A stretch of 13,190 nucleotides of DNA, from positions 1 through 13,190 of the forward strand of contig DXIA01000142.1 of NCBI GenBank assembly GCA_019113125.1, in the 5' to 3' direction. This document shows positions 4,989-11,299 of the stretch, in pieces (positions within the stretch are counted from its first letter, which is position 1; the number at the start of each line of letters is the position of its first letter). Made by a program: the position numbers and the translations under genes. Under the pieces are notes generated by a model, which was not told the DNA's origin, did no database searches, and was given only the letters and a program-made list of their open reading frames with translations. The stretch is from Candidatus Pygmaiobacter gallistercoris. Lineage in GTDB: Bacteria; Bacillota; Clostridia; Oscillospirales; Ruminococcaceae.

Positions 4989-6386
4989 ATGGCAAAGGAA
5001 CAGGAATCCGGCGCGCAGCAGGAGGCCAAATACCGGCAGATGATCGAGACCCCGATCCCCCGGCTGGTGGCGACCCTCGCGGTGCCGACCATCATCAGTA
5101 TGCTGGTGACCTCGATCTACAACATGGCCGACACCTTCTTTGTCGGCAAGATCGGCACCTCGGCGACCGGCGCGGTCGGGGTGGTCTACTCGCTGATGGC
5201 GATCTTTCAGGCGGTGGGGTTCACCATCGGCATCGGCAGCGGCAACCTGGTCTCCCGGCTGCTGGGCTCCCGCCAGCGGGAAAAGGCCGAGCAGGTCGCC
5301 TGCACCGGCTTTTACACCGCGTTTGCCGCCGGCGTCGTGCTGATGGTGCTGGGGCTTGTCTTCATCAACCCGCTGGTGCGGATGCTGGGCGCGACCCCGA
5401 CGATTCTGCCCTACGCGCGGGCCTACGCGCAGTACATTTTGCTCGGCGCCCCCTTCATCACCAGCTCGTTCGTCCTCAATAACCTTTTGCGGTTTCAGGG
5501 CAGCGCGATGTACGCGATGATCGGCATCACCGCCGGCGGGGTGCTGAACATCGCCCTCGACCCGCTGTTCATCTTCACCTTCAATCTTGGCACCGCCGGC
5601 GCGGCGATCGCGACGGTCCTCAGCCAGATCATCAGCTTTGCGATCCTGCTGATCCAGTGCTGGCGCGGGGGCAACATCCGGATGAATCCCCGCAACGTCC
5701 GCCCCTCCGGCGACTTCTACCGGCAGGTGCTGCGGGGCGGCGCGCCCTCCTTCTTCCGGCAGGTGCTGGCCAGCGTCGCGACCATCTGCCTCAACCTCGC
5801 CGCCGGCCCCTTCGGCGACGCGGCGATCGCCGCGATGAGCATCGTCTCCCGGGTGATGAACTTCGCAAACTCCGCCCTCGTCGGTTTCGGCCAGGGGTTC
5901 CAGCCGGTCTGCGGGTTCAACTACGGCGCCTCCCGGTATGACCGGGTGCGCGAGGCCTTCTGGTTCTGCGTCAAGGTGGCGGTCTTTGGCATCGTGGTGC
6001 TCTCGGCGATCGGCTTTGTCTTCGCCCCGCAGGTGGTCGCCCTCTTCCGCAAGGGGGATGCCGAGGTGCTCGCCTTCGGCGCCCTCGCGCTGCGGCTGCA
6101 GTGCGCGAGTTTCCCGTTTGTCGGCTGGACCACCTGCCTGAACATGCTCCAGCAGAACATCGGCAAGAGCCGGGACGCCTCGATCCTCTCGGCCGCCCGG
6201 CAGGGGGTCTTCTTCCTGCCGCTGATTCTGGTGCTGCCCCACTTCCTTTCCGCCCTCGGCGTCCAGCTCAGCCAGCCGATCAGCGATCTGTTGACCTTCG
6301 CCCTCTCGATCCCGATGGGCATCGCGCTGCTGCGGGAGCTGCGGGAGAAGGACAACATCCAGCAGGCGCAGCAGAGGCGGGGCTGA
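4989..6386 (+). CDS. MATE family multidrug efflux transporter
   Basis: A 465-residue inner-membrane antiporter of the MATE family, which exports drugs or organic cations in exchange for Na+ or H+. It has the normal length and twelve-helix hydrophobic pattern in two halves. Conserved pieces are IPRLVATLAVPTIISMLVTSIYNMADTFFVG (23-53), GSGNLVSRLLGSRQREKAE (83-101), GVLNIALDPLFIF (184-196) and the second-half signature GQGFQPVCGFNYGA (301-314). The layout is closest to the MepA/NorM-like Firmicutes group. ATG at 4989 is chosen over the in-frame ATG at 4977, since AAAGGA at 4972-4977 abuts the earlier codon but is about 11 bp from the later one. Its stop overlaps the marR start (TGATG), so pump and regulator are coupled. 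The substrate cannot be told from sequence. Confidence 0.94.
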   Translation: MAKEQESGAQQEAKYRQMIETPIPRLVATLAVPTIISMLVTSIYNMADTFFVGKIGTSATGAVGVVYSLMAIFQAVGFTIGIGSGNLVSRLLGSRQREKAEQVACTGFYTAFAAGVVLMVLGLVFINPLVRMLGATPTILPYARAYAQYILLGAPFITSSFVLNNLLRFQGSAMYAMIGITAGGVLNIALDPLFIFTFNLGTAGAAIATVLSQIISFAILLIQCWRGGNIRMNPRNVRPSGDFYRQVLRGGAPSFFRQVLASVATICLNLAAGPFGDAAIAAMSIVSRVMNFANSALVGFGQGFQPVCGFNYGASRYDRVREAFWFCVKVAVFGIVVLSAIGFVFAPQVVALFRKGDAEVLAFGALALRLQCASFPFVGWTTCLNMLQQNIGKSRDASILSAARQGVFFLPLILVLPHFLSALGVQLSQPISDLLTFALSIPMGIALLRELREKDNIQQAQQRRG

Positions 6387-6862
6387 TGGAGCCGCGGTTT
6401 TACGCCAACCGGTACGCCTCGATCCTCTACCGGTACAGCCAGCGGTTCCTCTCCCACGCGCTGCGGCAGGCGCAGCTGCCGCTCGAGAGCGGTCAGCTGG
6501 TGGTCTTTCTGCGCTGCGCCCACCGGCCCGGCATCACCCAGGAGGAGATCGCGGTGGTGACCGGTCTGGACAAGGCGACGGTCGCCCGGATCGCGGCCGC
6601 CCTTGCCGAGCGGGGGCTGATGCGGCGGGAGGCCGACCCCGACGACCGGCGGGCCTACCGGCTCTCGCTGACCGAGGCGGGCGAGGCGCTGGTCGGCCGG
6701 GTCGAGGAGGTGACCGACCGGCTGCACGAGGTGCTCTACCGGGGGCTCTCCCGCGCCGAACAGGACGAGGCCTGCCGGCTGCTGGTCGCGATGTGCGGCA
6801 ATCTGCGGGGCGCGGTCTCGGCCGGCCGGGCCGGCGGCGCCGATCCGGGCCGTGGCTGTTAA
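6386..6862 (+). CDS. MarR family transcriptional regulator
   Basis: A 158-residue winged-helix dimer of the MarR family. An N-terminal dimerisation helix (ASILYRYSQRFLSHAL) is followed by the recognition region TQEEIAVVTGLDKATVARIAAALAERGLM (51-79) and the wing DPDDRRAYRLSLTEAG (84-99) with the typical D-x-D-x-R pattern, then C-terminal helices to about 143. The last 14 residues are Gly/Ala-rich and probably disordered. The ATG at 6386 shares one base with the MATE stop, and the ribosome binding site lies inside the MATE coding end. As a co-transcribed regulator with a strong palindrome at the operon promoter, it is probably an autorepressor that releases the pump gene when a ligand binds. 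No terminator is visible after it; the next gene has its own promoter. Confidence 0.92.
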   Translation: MEPRFYANRYASILYRYSQRFLSHALRQAQLPLESGQLVVFLRCAHRPGITQEEIAVVTGLDKATVARIAAALAERGLMRREADPDDRRAYRLSLTEAGEALVGRVEEVTDRLHEVLYRGLSRAEQDEACRLLVAMCGNLRGAVSAGRAGGADPGRGC

Positions 6863-6888
6863 ATTGTTGTCAAAATCCGCCCGGAGAC

Positions 6889-6917
6889 TTGAAGTTTGTC
6901 CCCGCGGCCTATATAAT
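6889..6917 (+). promoter_or_regulatory. Strong promoter of the NifU-like/GGGtGRT operon
   Basis: TTGAAG (6889-6894), exactly 17 bp, then consensus TATAAT (6912-6917). Transcription would start near 6924 with a leader of about 42 nt, ending in a near-ideal AAGGAG (6953-6958) 7 bp from the ATG. This is among the best promoter plus ribosome-site combinations in the window. Confidence 0.85.
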
Positions 6918-6965
6918 AAAGGTGTTCGATCCCCATGCGGAAATCAAGGAAGAAGGAGTGCAACT

Positions 6966-7658
6966 ATGACCTATTCTCAAGAAGTAGAGCGGATGTGCAC
7001 CGTCGCCAAGGGTGTACACCATGGTCCCGCCCCCATCCCCGAGGAGGGCAAATGGGTAAAAGCGTATGAAATCAAGGACATCTCCGGCCTGACCCACGGT
7101 GTCGGCTGGTGCGCCCCTCAGCAGGGCACCTGCAAGCTGACCCTCAACGTCAAGGACGGCGTCATCCAGGAGGCCCTCGTCGAGACGATCGGCTGCTCCG
7201 GCATGACCCACTCGGCCGCGATGGCGGGCGAGATCCTGCCCGGCAAGACCATCCTCGAGGCGCTGAACACCGACCTGGTCTGCGACGCGATCAACGTGGC
7301 GATGCGGGAGCTGTTCCTGCAGATCGTCTACGGCCGCAGCCAGACCGCCTTCTCGGAGGGCGGCCTGCCGATCGGCGCGGGGCTTGAGGATCTGGGCAAG
7401 GGCCTGCGCAGCCAGGTCGGCACCATCTTCTCCACCGGCGCCAAGGGCGTGCGTTACCTCGAGATGGCTGAGGGCTACATCCTCTCGGTCGCGCTGGACG
7501 ACGAGGATCACACCATCGGCTACAAGTTCGTCAAGGTCGGCAAGATGCTGGAGGACATCCGGCACGGCGTGGATCCCAAGGAAGCGTATGAGAAGAATAT
7601 CGGCACCTATGGCCGGTATGACGGGGCCGCGAAGTATATCGACCCGCGCGAAGAGTGA
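6966..7658 (+). CDS. NifU-like iron-sulfur cluster scaffold protein
   Basis: A 230-residue cytoplasmic protein related to the IscU/NifU N-terminal scaffold fold, on which Fe-S clusters are thought to be built or held. Cysteines are at 11, 49, 56, 77 and 106. Those in WCAPQQGTCKLTLN (48-61), ETIGCSGMTHS (73-83) and DLVCDAIN (103-110) are spaced as in scaffold proteins with three cluster cysteines; GCSGMTHSAAMA resembles the IscU 'GCgaa.aSss' turn. The C-terminal 90 residues exceed a plain IscU domain. This longer form typically sits directly before a GGGtGRT gene in anaerobic Firmicutes, as here (18-bp gap). No nifS/iscS, suf or nitrogenase gene is near. Start supported by AAGGAG. General function by homology; the client protein is unknown. 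Confidence 0.87.
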   Translation: MTYSQEVERMCTVAKGVHHGPAPIPEEGKWVKAYEIKDISGLTHGVGWCAPQQGTCKLTLNVKDGVIQEALVETIGCSGMTHSAAMAGEILPGKTILEALNTDLVCDAINVAMRELFLQIVYGRSQTAFSEGGLPIGAGLEDLGKGLRSQVGTIFSTGAKGVRYLEMAEGYILSVALDDEDHTIGYKFVKVGKMLEDIRHGVDPKEAYEKNIGTYGRYDGAAKYIDPREE

Positions 7659-7676
7659 GAAAGGGGGAACGCAAAG

Positions 7677-8672
7677 ATGGTCAAGTTTGAAGGTCAAGAG
7701 AGAAGAATGGACAAGATCAATGCCTGCCTGAAAGAGTACGGCATTGCGGATCTGGAAGCCGCCCGCGAGCTCTGCCTCTCCAAGGGCGTCGACTGTGAGA
7801 AGATCGTCAAGGGCGTGCAGCCCATCGCGTTCGACAACGCCGTCTGGGCCTACACCCTGGGCTGCGCCGTCGCGCTGAAGAAGGGCGTCAAGAGCGCCCC
7901 CGAGGCCGCCGAGGCCATCGGCATCGGCCTGCAGGCCTTCTGCGTGCCCGGCTCGGTCGCCGAGCAGCGCCAGGTCGGTCTGGGCCACGGCAATCTGGGC
8001 GCGATGCTGCTGCGGGATGAGACCAAGTGCTTCGCCTTCCTGGCCGGCCACGAGAGCTTTGCCGCCGCCGAGGGCGCGATCGGCATCGCCCGCACCGCCA
8101 ACAAGGCCCGCAAGGAGCCGCTGCGGGTCATCCTGAACGGCCTGGGCAAGGACGCCGCCCAGATCATCAGCCGGATCAACGGATTCACCTATGTCAAGAC
8201 CGACTACGACTTCAAGACCGGCGAGCTGCATGTCGTGGAGGAGATCCCCTATTCCGACGGCGACCGCGCTGCGGTCAAGTGCTACGGCGCCAACGACGTG
8301 CTCGAGGGTGTCGCGATCATGAAGAAGGAGAAGGTCGACATCTCGATCACCGGCAACTCCACCAACCCCACCCGGTTCCAGCACCTGGTCGCCGGCACCT
8401 ACAAGAAGTGGGCGGTTGAGAACGGGGTCAAGTACTTCTCGGTCGCCTCGGGCGGCGGCACCGGCCGCACCCTGCACCCGGACAACGTCGCCGCCGGCCC
8501 GGCCAGCTACGGCCTGACCGACTCGATGGGCCGCATGCACAGCGACGCCCAGTTCGCCGGCTCCTCCTCGGTGCCCGCGCACGTCGAGATGATGGGCCTG
8601 ATGGGCATGGGCAACAACCCGATGGTCGGCGCCACCGTCGCCTGCGCCGTCGCGGTCAGCGAGGCGAAGTAA
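7677..8672 (+). CDS. GGGtGRT family protein
   Basis: A 331-residue cytoplasmic protein named for its signature, present exactly as SGGGTGRTLHPDN (258-270). Other conserved-looking blocks are GLGHGNLGAMLLRDETKCFAF (101-121), FLAGHESFAAAEGAIGIART (121-140), ITGNSTNPTRFQHL (224-237) and MMGLMGMGNNPMVGATVA (305-322). There is no signal peptide or membrane span. Several Cys and His residues (Cys40, Cys63, Cys89, Cys118, Cys202, Cys323; His104, His125, His267) could bind metal or a cofactor, but none is proven. Its biochemical role is unknown; steady pairing with the NifU-like gene suggests an Fe-S-linked process. Start ATG 7677 has AAAGGGGG about 10 bp upstream. Glycine codons are almost all GGC, unlike neighbours that often use GGG, which together with the strong promoter suggests high expression. 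Followed by a terminator. Confidence 0.93.
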   Translation: MVKFEGQERRMDKINACLKEYGIADLEAARELCLSKGVDCEKIVKGVQPIAFDNAVWAYTLGCAVALKKGVKSAPEAAEAIGIGLQAFCVPGSVAEQRQVGLGHGNLGAMLLRDETKCFAFLAGHESFAAAEGAIGIARTANKARKEPLRVILNGLGKDAAQIISRINGFTYVKTDYDFKTGELHVVEEIPYSDGDRAAVKCYGANDVLEGVAIMKKEKVDISITGNSTNPTRFQHLVAGTYKKWAVENGVKYFSVASGGGTGRTLHPDNVAAGPASYGLTDSMGRMHSDAQFAGSSSVPAHVEMMGLMGMGNNPMVGATVACAVAVSEAK

Positions 8673-8702
8673 TCGTCCGCTCTTTTTTCCAAAGAGAAGT
8701 TT

Positions 8703-8731
8703 CCGGGGCGTCCCAGGACGCCCCGGTTTTT
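8703..8731 (+). terminator. Rho-independent terminator after GGGtGRT
   Basis: CCGGGGCGTCC (8703-8713) and GGACGCCCCGG (8716-8726) are exact complements with a tight CA turn, followed by five Ts (8727-8731). It ends about 9 bp before the ribosome site of the next gene. No separate promoter for that gene is clear, so it may depend on partial readthrough. Confidence 0.88.
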
Positions 8732-8750
8732 GTCGTCCCAAGGAGGAACT

Positions 8751-9548
8751 ATGCCAAAGGCAAACTATCACACCCACACCTACCGCTGCCACCACGCCGA
8801 GGGGACCGACCGGGCGTATGTCGAGCAGGCGCTCGCCGGCGGCTTTACCACCCTCGGGTTCTCGGACCACACCCCCTGGCGGTATGCCGGCGACTATGTC
8901 GCCACCGTCCGGATGACCCCGGGCCAGCTGCCGGACTACCTCGCGAGCGTCCGGTCGCTGCGGGCGGAGTACGCCGGCAGGATCGAGATCCTCGCCGGGC
9001 TCGAGTGCGAGTATTTCCCGGATTATATCGACTGGCTGCGGCAGATGGCCGGGGAGCAGCGGCTCGACTACCTGATCTTCGGCAACCACTTTTATCCCTC
9101 CGACGAGACGGCCCCCTACTTCGGCCGGGCGACCAAGGATGTCGGGATGCTGCGCCGGTACACCGACGCGGCCCTCGCCGGCATCGAGAGCGGGCTCTTC
9201 TCCTACTTCGCCCACCCCGATCTCTTCATGGCCAGCTACCCCGGCTTTGATGCGAACGCCCGGGCCGCGAGCCGGGAGATCTGCCGGGCGGCAAAGCGGT
9301 GCGCTCTGCCGCTCGAGTACAACCTGCTCGGCGCCCGCCGCAACGAGCAGTACCGGCTCGACGGCTACCCCCACCCGGGGTTCTGGCGGATCGCCGCCGA
9401 GGAGGGCTGCACCGCCATCCTCGGGGTGGACGCCCATGTCCCCGCCCACCTCGCCGATCCGAAGTTCTGGGACGCGGGGCTCGCGCTGCTGCGGGGGCTC
9501 GGGATGGAGCTGACCCACACCATCCGGCTGCGGCCCTGGGAGAAATGA
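8751..9548 (+). CDS. PHP-domain phosphatase, histidinol-phosphatase-like (HisK/HisJ type)
   Basis: A 265-residue metal-dependent phosphoesterase of the PHP family. All the metal-binding PHP motifs are visible: NYHTHTYRCHH (His7, His9), GFSDHTPW (Asp39, His40), LECEY (Glu85, Glu87), GNHF (His113), FAHPDLF (His155) and GVDAHVP (Asp227, His229). Length and motif order match histidinol-phosphate phosphatase of the HisK/HisJ type, the step that makes histidinol in histidine synthesis. No other his gene is visible, so a different phosphoester substrate is possible. AGGAGG sits at 8741-8746, 4 bp before ATG 8751; an earlier in-frame start at 8730 would lie inside the upstream terminator. The stop codon TGA lies at the foot of the shared terminator hairpin. 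Fold call is firm, substrate moderate. Confidence 0.88.
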   Translation: MPKANYHTHTYRCHHAEGTDRAYVEQALAGGFTTLGFSDHTPWRYAGDYVATVRMTPGQLPDYLASVRSLRAEYAGRIEILAGLECEYFPDYIDWLRQMAGEQRLDYLIFGNHFYPSDETAPYFGRATKDVGMLRRYTDAALAGIESGLFSYFAHPDLFMASYPGFDANARAASREICRAAKRCALPLEYNLLGARRNEQYRLDGYPHPGFWRIAAEEGCTAILGVDAHVPAHLADPKFWDAGLALLRGLGMELTHTIRLRPWEK

Positions 9549-9592
9549 AAAAGGACCGGTGTGCCATCTCGTTGGCACACCGGTCCTTTTTT
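9548..9592. terminator. Bidirectional terminator between convergent genes
   Basis: A long, near-perfect stem: the A-run plus GGACCGGTGTGCCA (to 9566) pairs with TGGCACACCGGTCC plus six Ts (9573-9592) around a TCTCGT loop. It is flanked by an A-run on the left and a T-run on the right, so it works both ways. Its ends reach the stop codons of both flanking genes (9546-9548 on plus, 9594-9592 on minus). Confidence 0.93.
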
Positions 9593-10038
9593 CATGCGAT
9601 CGGAACGGTCAGCTGGTACCCCTCATCCCCCTCGTACCAGTGGACGGTGAGGGTCTCCCCCGCCGGCGGGGTGACCAGGATCTCGATGCTGCCGCTGCGG
9701 CCGGCCGGCAGCGAGACCTCCCAGCCCGAGGAGAAGGGGTTGCCCCGGTGGGAGACCTGCTGCAGCTCGTAGAGCGGGCCGTTCTCAGCGTCGTAGAGGT
9801 AGAAGTCGTCGGCGGTCAGCGAGGCGGCGGTGGAGGAGCGGTTTTCCAGTTCCAGCGTGACCAGACAGCCCTCGTCGGTCCGCTCGGCCCGCGCGCCGGT
9901 CACCCGGATCACCGCCGGCTGGTAGAACGGCTGGTCCCACAGGCTGGTGATCAGCACCCCGAGCACCAGCGCAAACAGCGCGCAGAGCGCGACCAGCACG
10001 AAGAAACAGCCCTTTGCCGGATCGATTTTCCGTGTCAT
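9592..10038 (-). CDS. Membrane-anchored DUF4352-like protein
   Basis: A 148-residue protein: a short basic N-terminus (MTRKIDPAKG), one membrane helix at about 11-33, then an outside beta-rich domain. VTLELENRSSTAASLTADDFYLYDAENG (about 59-86) and the later SSGWEVSLPAGRSGSIEILVTPP follow the pattern of DUF4352/Ig-like domains ('v.l.l.N.s...a.l...df.l.d..g'). No catalytic motif is visible. It is the last gene of the leftward operon; its ATG overlaps the stop of the zinc-ribbon gene by ATGA (10035-10038), with AGGAGG 7 bp upstream, so the two are coupled and may form a complex at the membrane. The Lys-Ile-Asp-Pro-Ala-Lys opening echoes the KKFDPAK of its partner's zinc ribbon. Function unknown. 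Confidence 0.75.
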   Translation of the reverse strand: MTRKIDPAKGCFFVLVALCALFALVLGVLITSLWDQPFYQPAVIRVTGARAERTDEGCLVTLELENRSSTAASLTADDFYLYDAENGPLYELQQVSHRGNPFSSGWEVSLPAGRSGSIEILVTPPAGETLTVHWYEGDEGYQLTVPIA

Positions 10039-10934
10039 TGCGCCGCCTCCTCTCCCGGGTCCACTCTGGCCGGCAGCTCGACGATCTCCTCGAGCTTTTC
10101 GCCGTACCGGCTCACGCTGTACCGCTCAAAGCAGAGGGTCACCGCCGCCGTGTCCCCCGGCACGAGGTAGTAAAAGTCGCACAGCAGCTCCTCGCTCGGG
10201 GTGTCGAGGTAGTAGACCCCGTAGGGGAAGTCGTTGGGATTTACCCCGTCGCCGAGGGCGTCCCGGACGTCGTACTCCTCCATCGGCAGCTGCCAGCTGC
10301 CGTCCGCAAGGCCGAGGTAGGGGGGCTGTGGATCCCAGTCGGGCTCCTCCCCCACCATCGAGACCGCGAGGGTGACCCGCAGCAGCCGCCGCCCCTGCGG
10401 CAGCTGCCAGGCGCCGTCATAGCCGACAAAGGATGCGCCCGCCAGCCGGTAGGTGAAGGGGGCGGCCACCGCGGTGTCCCCCTGCGCCGGGGTGATCACC
10501 GGATCCGGCCGGTTGTAGGCGATCGCCTGCGCGTCGATCCGCTGCTCGAGCAGCGGGGGCACCAGCGCCACCGCGAGGCCGAGCGCGAGGGCGATCAGCC
10601 CGGCCGCGAGCAGCGGCAGGCAGCCCTGGCGGCGGGCTGGAGCAGCGGGAGCGGCGGGCCGGTTTGGGGTCGCCGGACGATTTGGGGCCGCCGGCCGTTT
10701 CGGGGCAGCCGGCCGCACCGGCGCCGATGCCGGCGCCGGCGCATCCCCCGCCGGCGCATCCGCCGCCGCCTCCTCGAAGAAGTCCTCCTCCCAGGGGGCG
10801 GTCTCTTCTCCCGACGGCGCGCCGGAAAAGCTCAGGTCGTCCGGCGGCGAGTGCCAGGCCCCGCAGTGGGGGCAGATGCCGTCGGTTTTGGCCGGGTCGA
10901 ATTTTTTGCCGCAGCTGTCGCACCGGATCTTCAT
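10035..10934 (-). CDS. Zinc-ribbon, single-pass membrane protein with outside domain
   Basis: A 299-residue modular protein. Residues 5-24 form a CxxC...CxxC zinc ribbon (Cys5, Cys8, Cys21, Cys24; CDSCGKKFD...ICPHCGAWH). Next is an acidic stretch (45-60), a Pro/Ala linker with four hexapeptide repeats of the RPAAP type (73-96), and one membrane helix at about 105-129. The outside domain (about 150-290) is beta-rich and rich in Tyr and Trp, ending near FERYSVSRYGEKLEEIVELP; it resembles DUF4352-like domains seen after zinc ribbons in Firmicutes. The ribbon should be cytoplasmic. Start ATG 10934 is preceded by AAAGGGGG 8 bp away, which overlaps the Smr stop. The layout suggests a membrane scaffold or sensor, but there is no direct evidence for a ligand. 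Confidence 0.78.
   Translation of the reverse strand: MKIRCDSCGKKFDPAKTDGICPHCGAWHSPPDDLSFSGAPSGEETAPWEEDFFEEAAADAPAGDAPAPASAPVRPAAPKRPAAPNRPATPNRPAAPAAPARRQGCLPLLAAGLIALALGLAVALVPPLLEQRIDAQAIAYNRPDPVITPAQGDTAVAAPFTYRLAGASFVGYDGAWQLPQGRRLLRVTLAVSMVGEEPDWDPQPPYLGLADGSWQLPMEEYDVRDALGDGVNPNDFPYGVYYLDTPSEELLCDFYYLVPGDTAAVTLCFERYSVSRYGEKLEEIVELPARVDPGEEAAQ
10647..10718 (-). repeat. Four 18-bp repeats coding an RPAAP-type linker
   Basis: Residues 73-96 of the zinc-ribbon protein are four hexamers (VRPAAP, KRPAAP, NRPATP, NRPAAP), encoded by imperfect 18-bp units on the minus strand. Such repeats change number easily by slippage, so linker length may vary between strains. Confidence 0.7.
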
Positions 10935-10949
10935 CCGCTGTTCCCCCTT

Positions 10950-11285
10950 TCACCGCAGCACCACCACCGTGATGCCGTCGTTCTCCCTTCCCCAGTCCCG
11001 GTCCTGCCGCAGCTTTGGCCAGCGGGCGGCCGCCGACCGGGCATCCGCCGAGAAGGGGCCGAACGTCTCCCCCGGCAGCAGAAAGGCGATCTCGGGCCGG
11101 CCGGCCAGCGCCCGGCGCACCGCGCCGCGGATTTTGCCGCCGACCCCGTGTGAGCCGTAGCCGTGGACGAACTTGAAGAGTTTCTGCCCGCTGCGCTGCG
11201 CGCCGGCGAGCTCGTTTTCCATCCGCCGCAGCGCCACCGCCGCGGGGGGCAGGTCGTATTTGAGGTTGATCTCCCGCACCGTCAT
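10950..11285 (-). CDS. Smr domain-like protein
   Basis: A 111-residue cytoplasmic protein resembling a stand-alone Smr (small MutS-related) domain. The key turn is FKFVHGYGSHGVGGKIRGAVRRAL (37-60), an HGxGxxGxGxxIR version of the Smr HGxGxxxLR motif. The preceding helix pattern (AAVALRRMENELAGAQRSGQK) also fits. The usual LDLHG motif at the start is replaced by INLKYDLPP, so the acidic/His residue proposed for Smr nuclease activity may be lost. Smr domains bind nucleic acid and some cut DNA or RNA; here binding is safer to assume than cutting. ATG 11285 has AAGGGGG 8 bp upstream, overlapping the stop of the MYG1 gene 14 bp away; the upstream extension of this open frame is antisense noise. 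It sits between the MYG1 and zinc-ribbon genes in one operon. Confidence 0.7.
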   Translation of the reverse strand: MTVREINLKYDLPPAAVALRRMENELAGAQRSGQKLFKFVHGYGSHGVGGKIRGAVRRALAGRPEIAFLLPGETFGPFSADARSAAARWPKLRQDRDWGRENDGITVVVLR

Positions 11286-11299
11286 CCCCGGCGCCCCCT

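Noticed and set aside
4863..6242. 459-codon minus-strand frame antisense to the MATE gene
   Set aside because: A GC shadow; the MATE reading has all family motifs.
8680..8696. CTCTTT/AAAGAG inverted repeat after GGGtGRT
   Set aside because: Only 6 AT-rich pairs and no downstream T-run; the strong terminator at 8703-8731 explains the region.
6909..9578. 889-codon minus-strand frame under NifU-like, GGGtGRT and PHP genes
   Set aside because: Spans a promoter and two terminators; Asp/Gly/Val-rich translation typical of a complement of GC-biased genes.
10014..11153. Plus-strand frame over the zinc-ribbon and Smr-like genes
   Set aside because: Repetitive Arg/Pro/Gly translation; the minus-strand genes have good ribosome sites, tight spacing and recognisable motifs.
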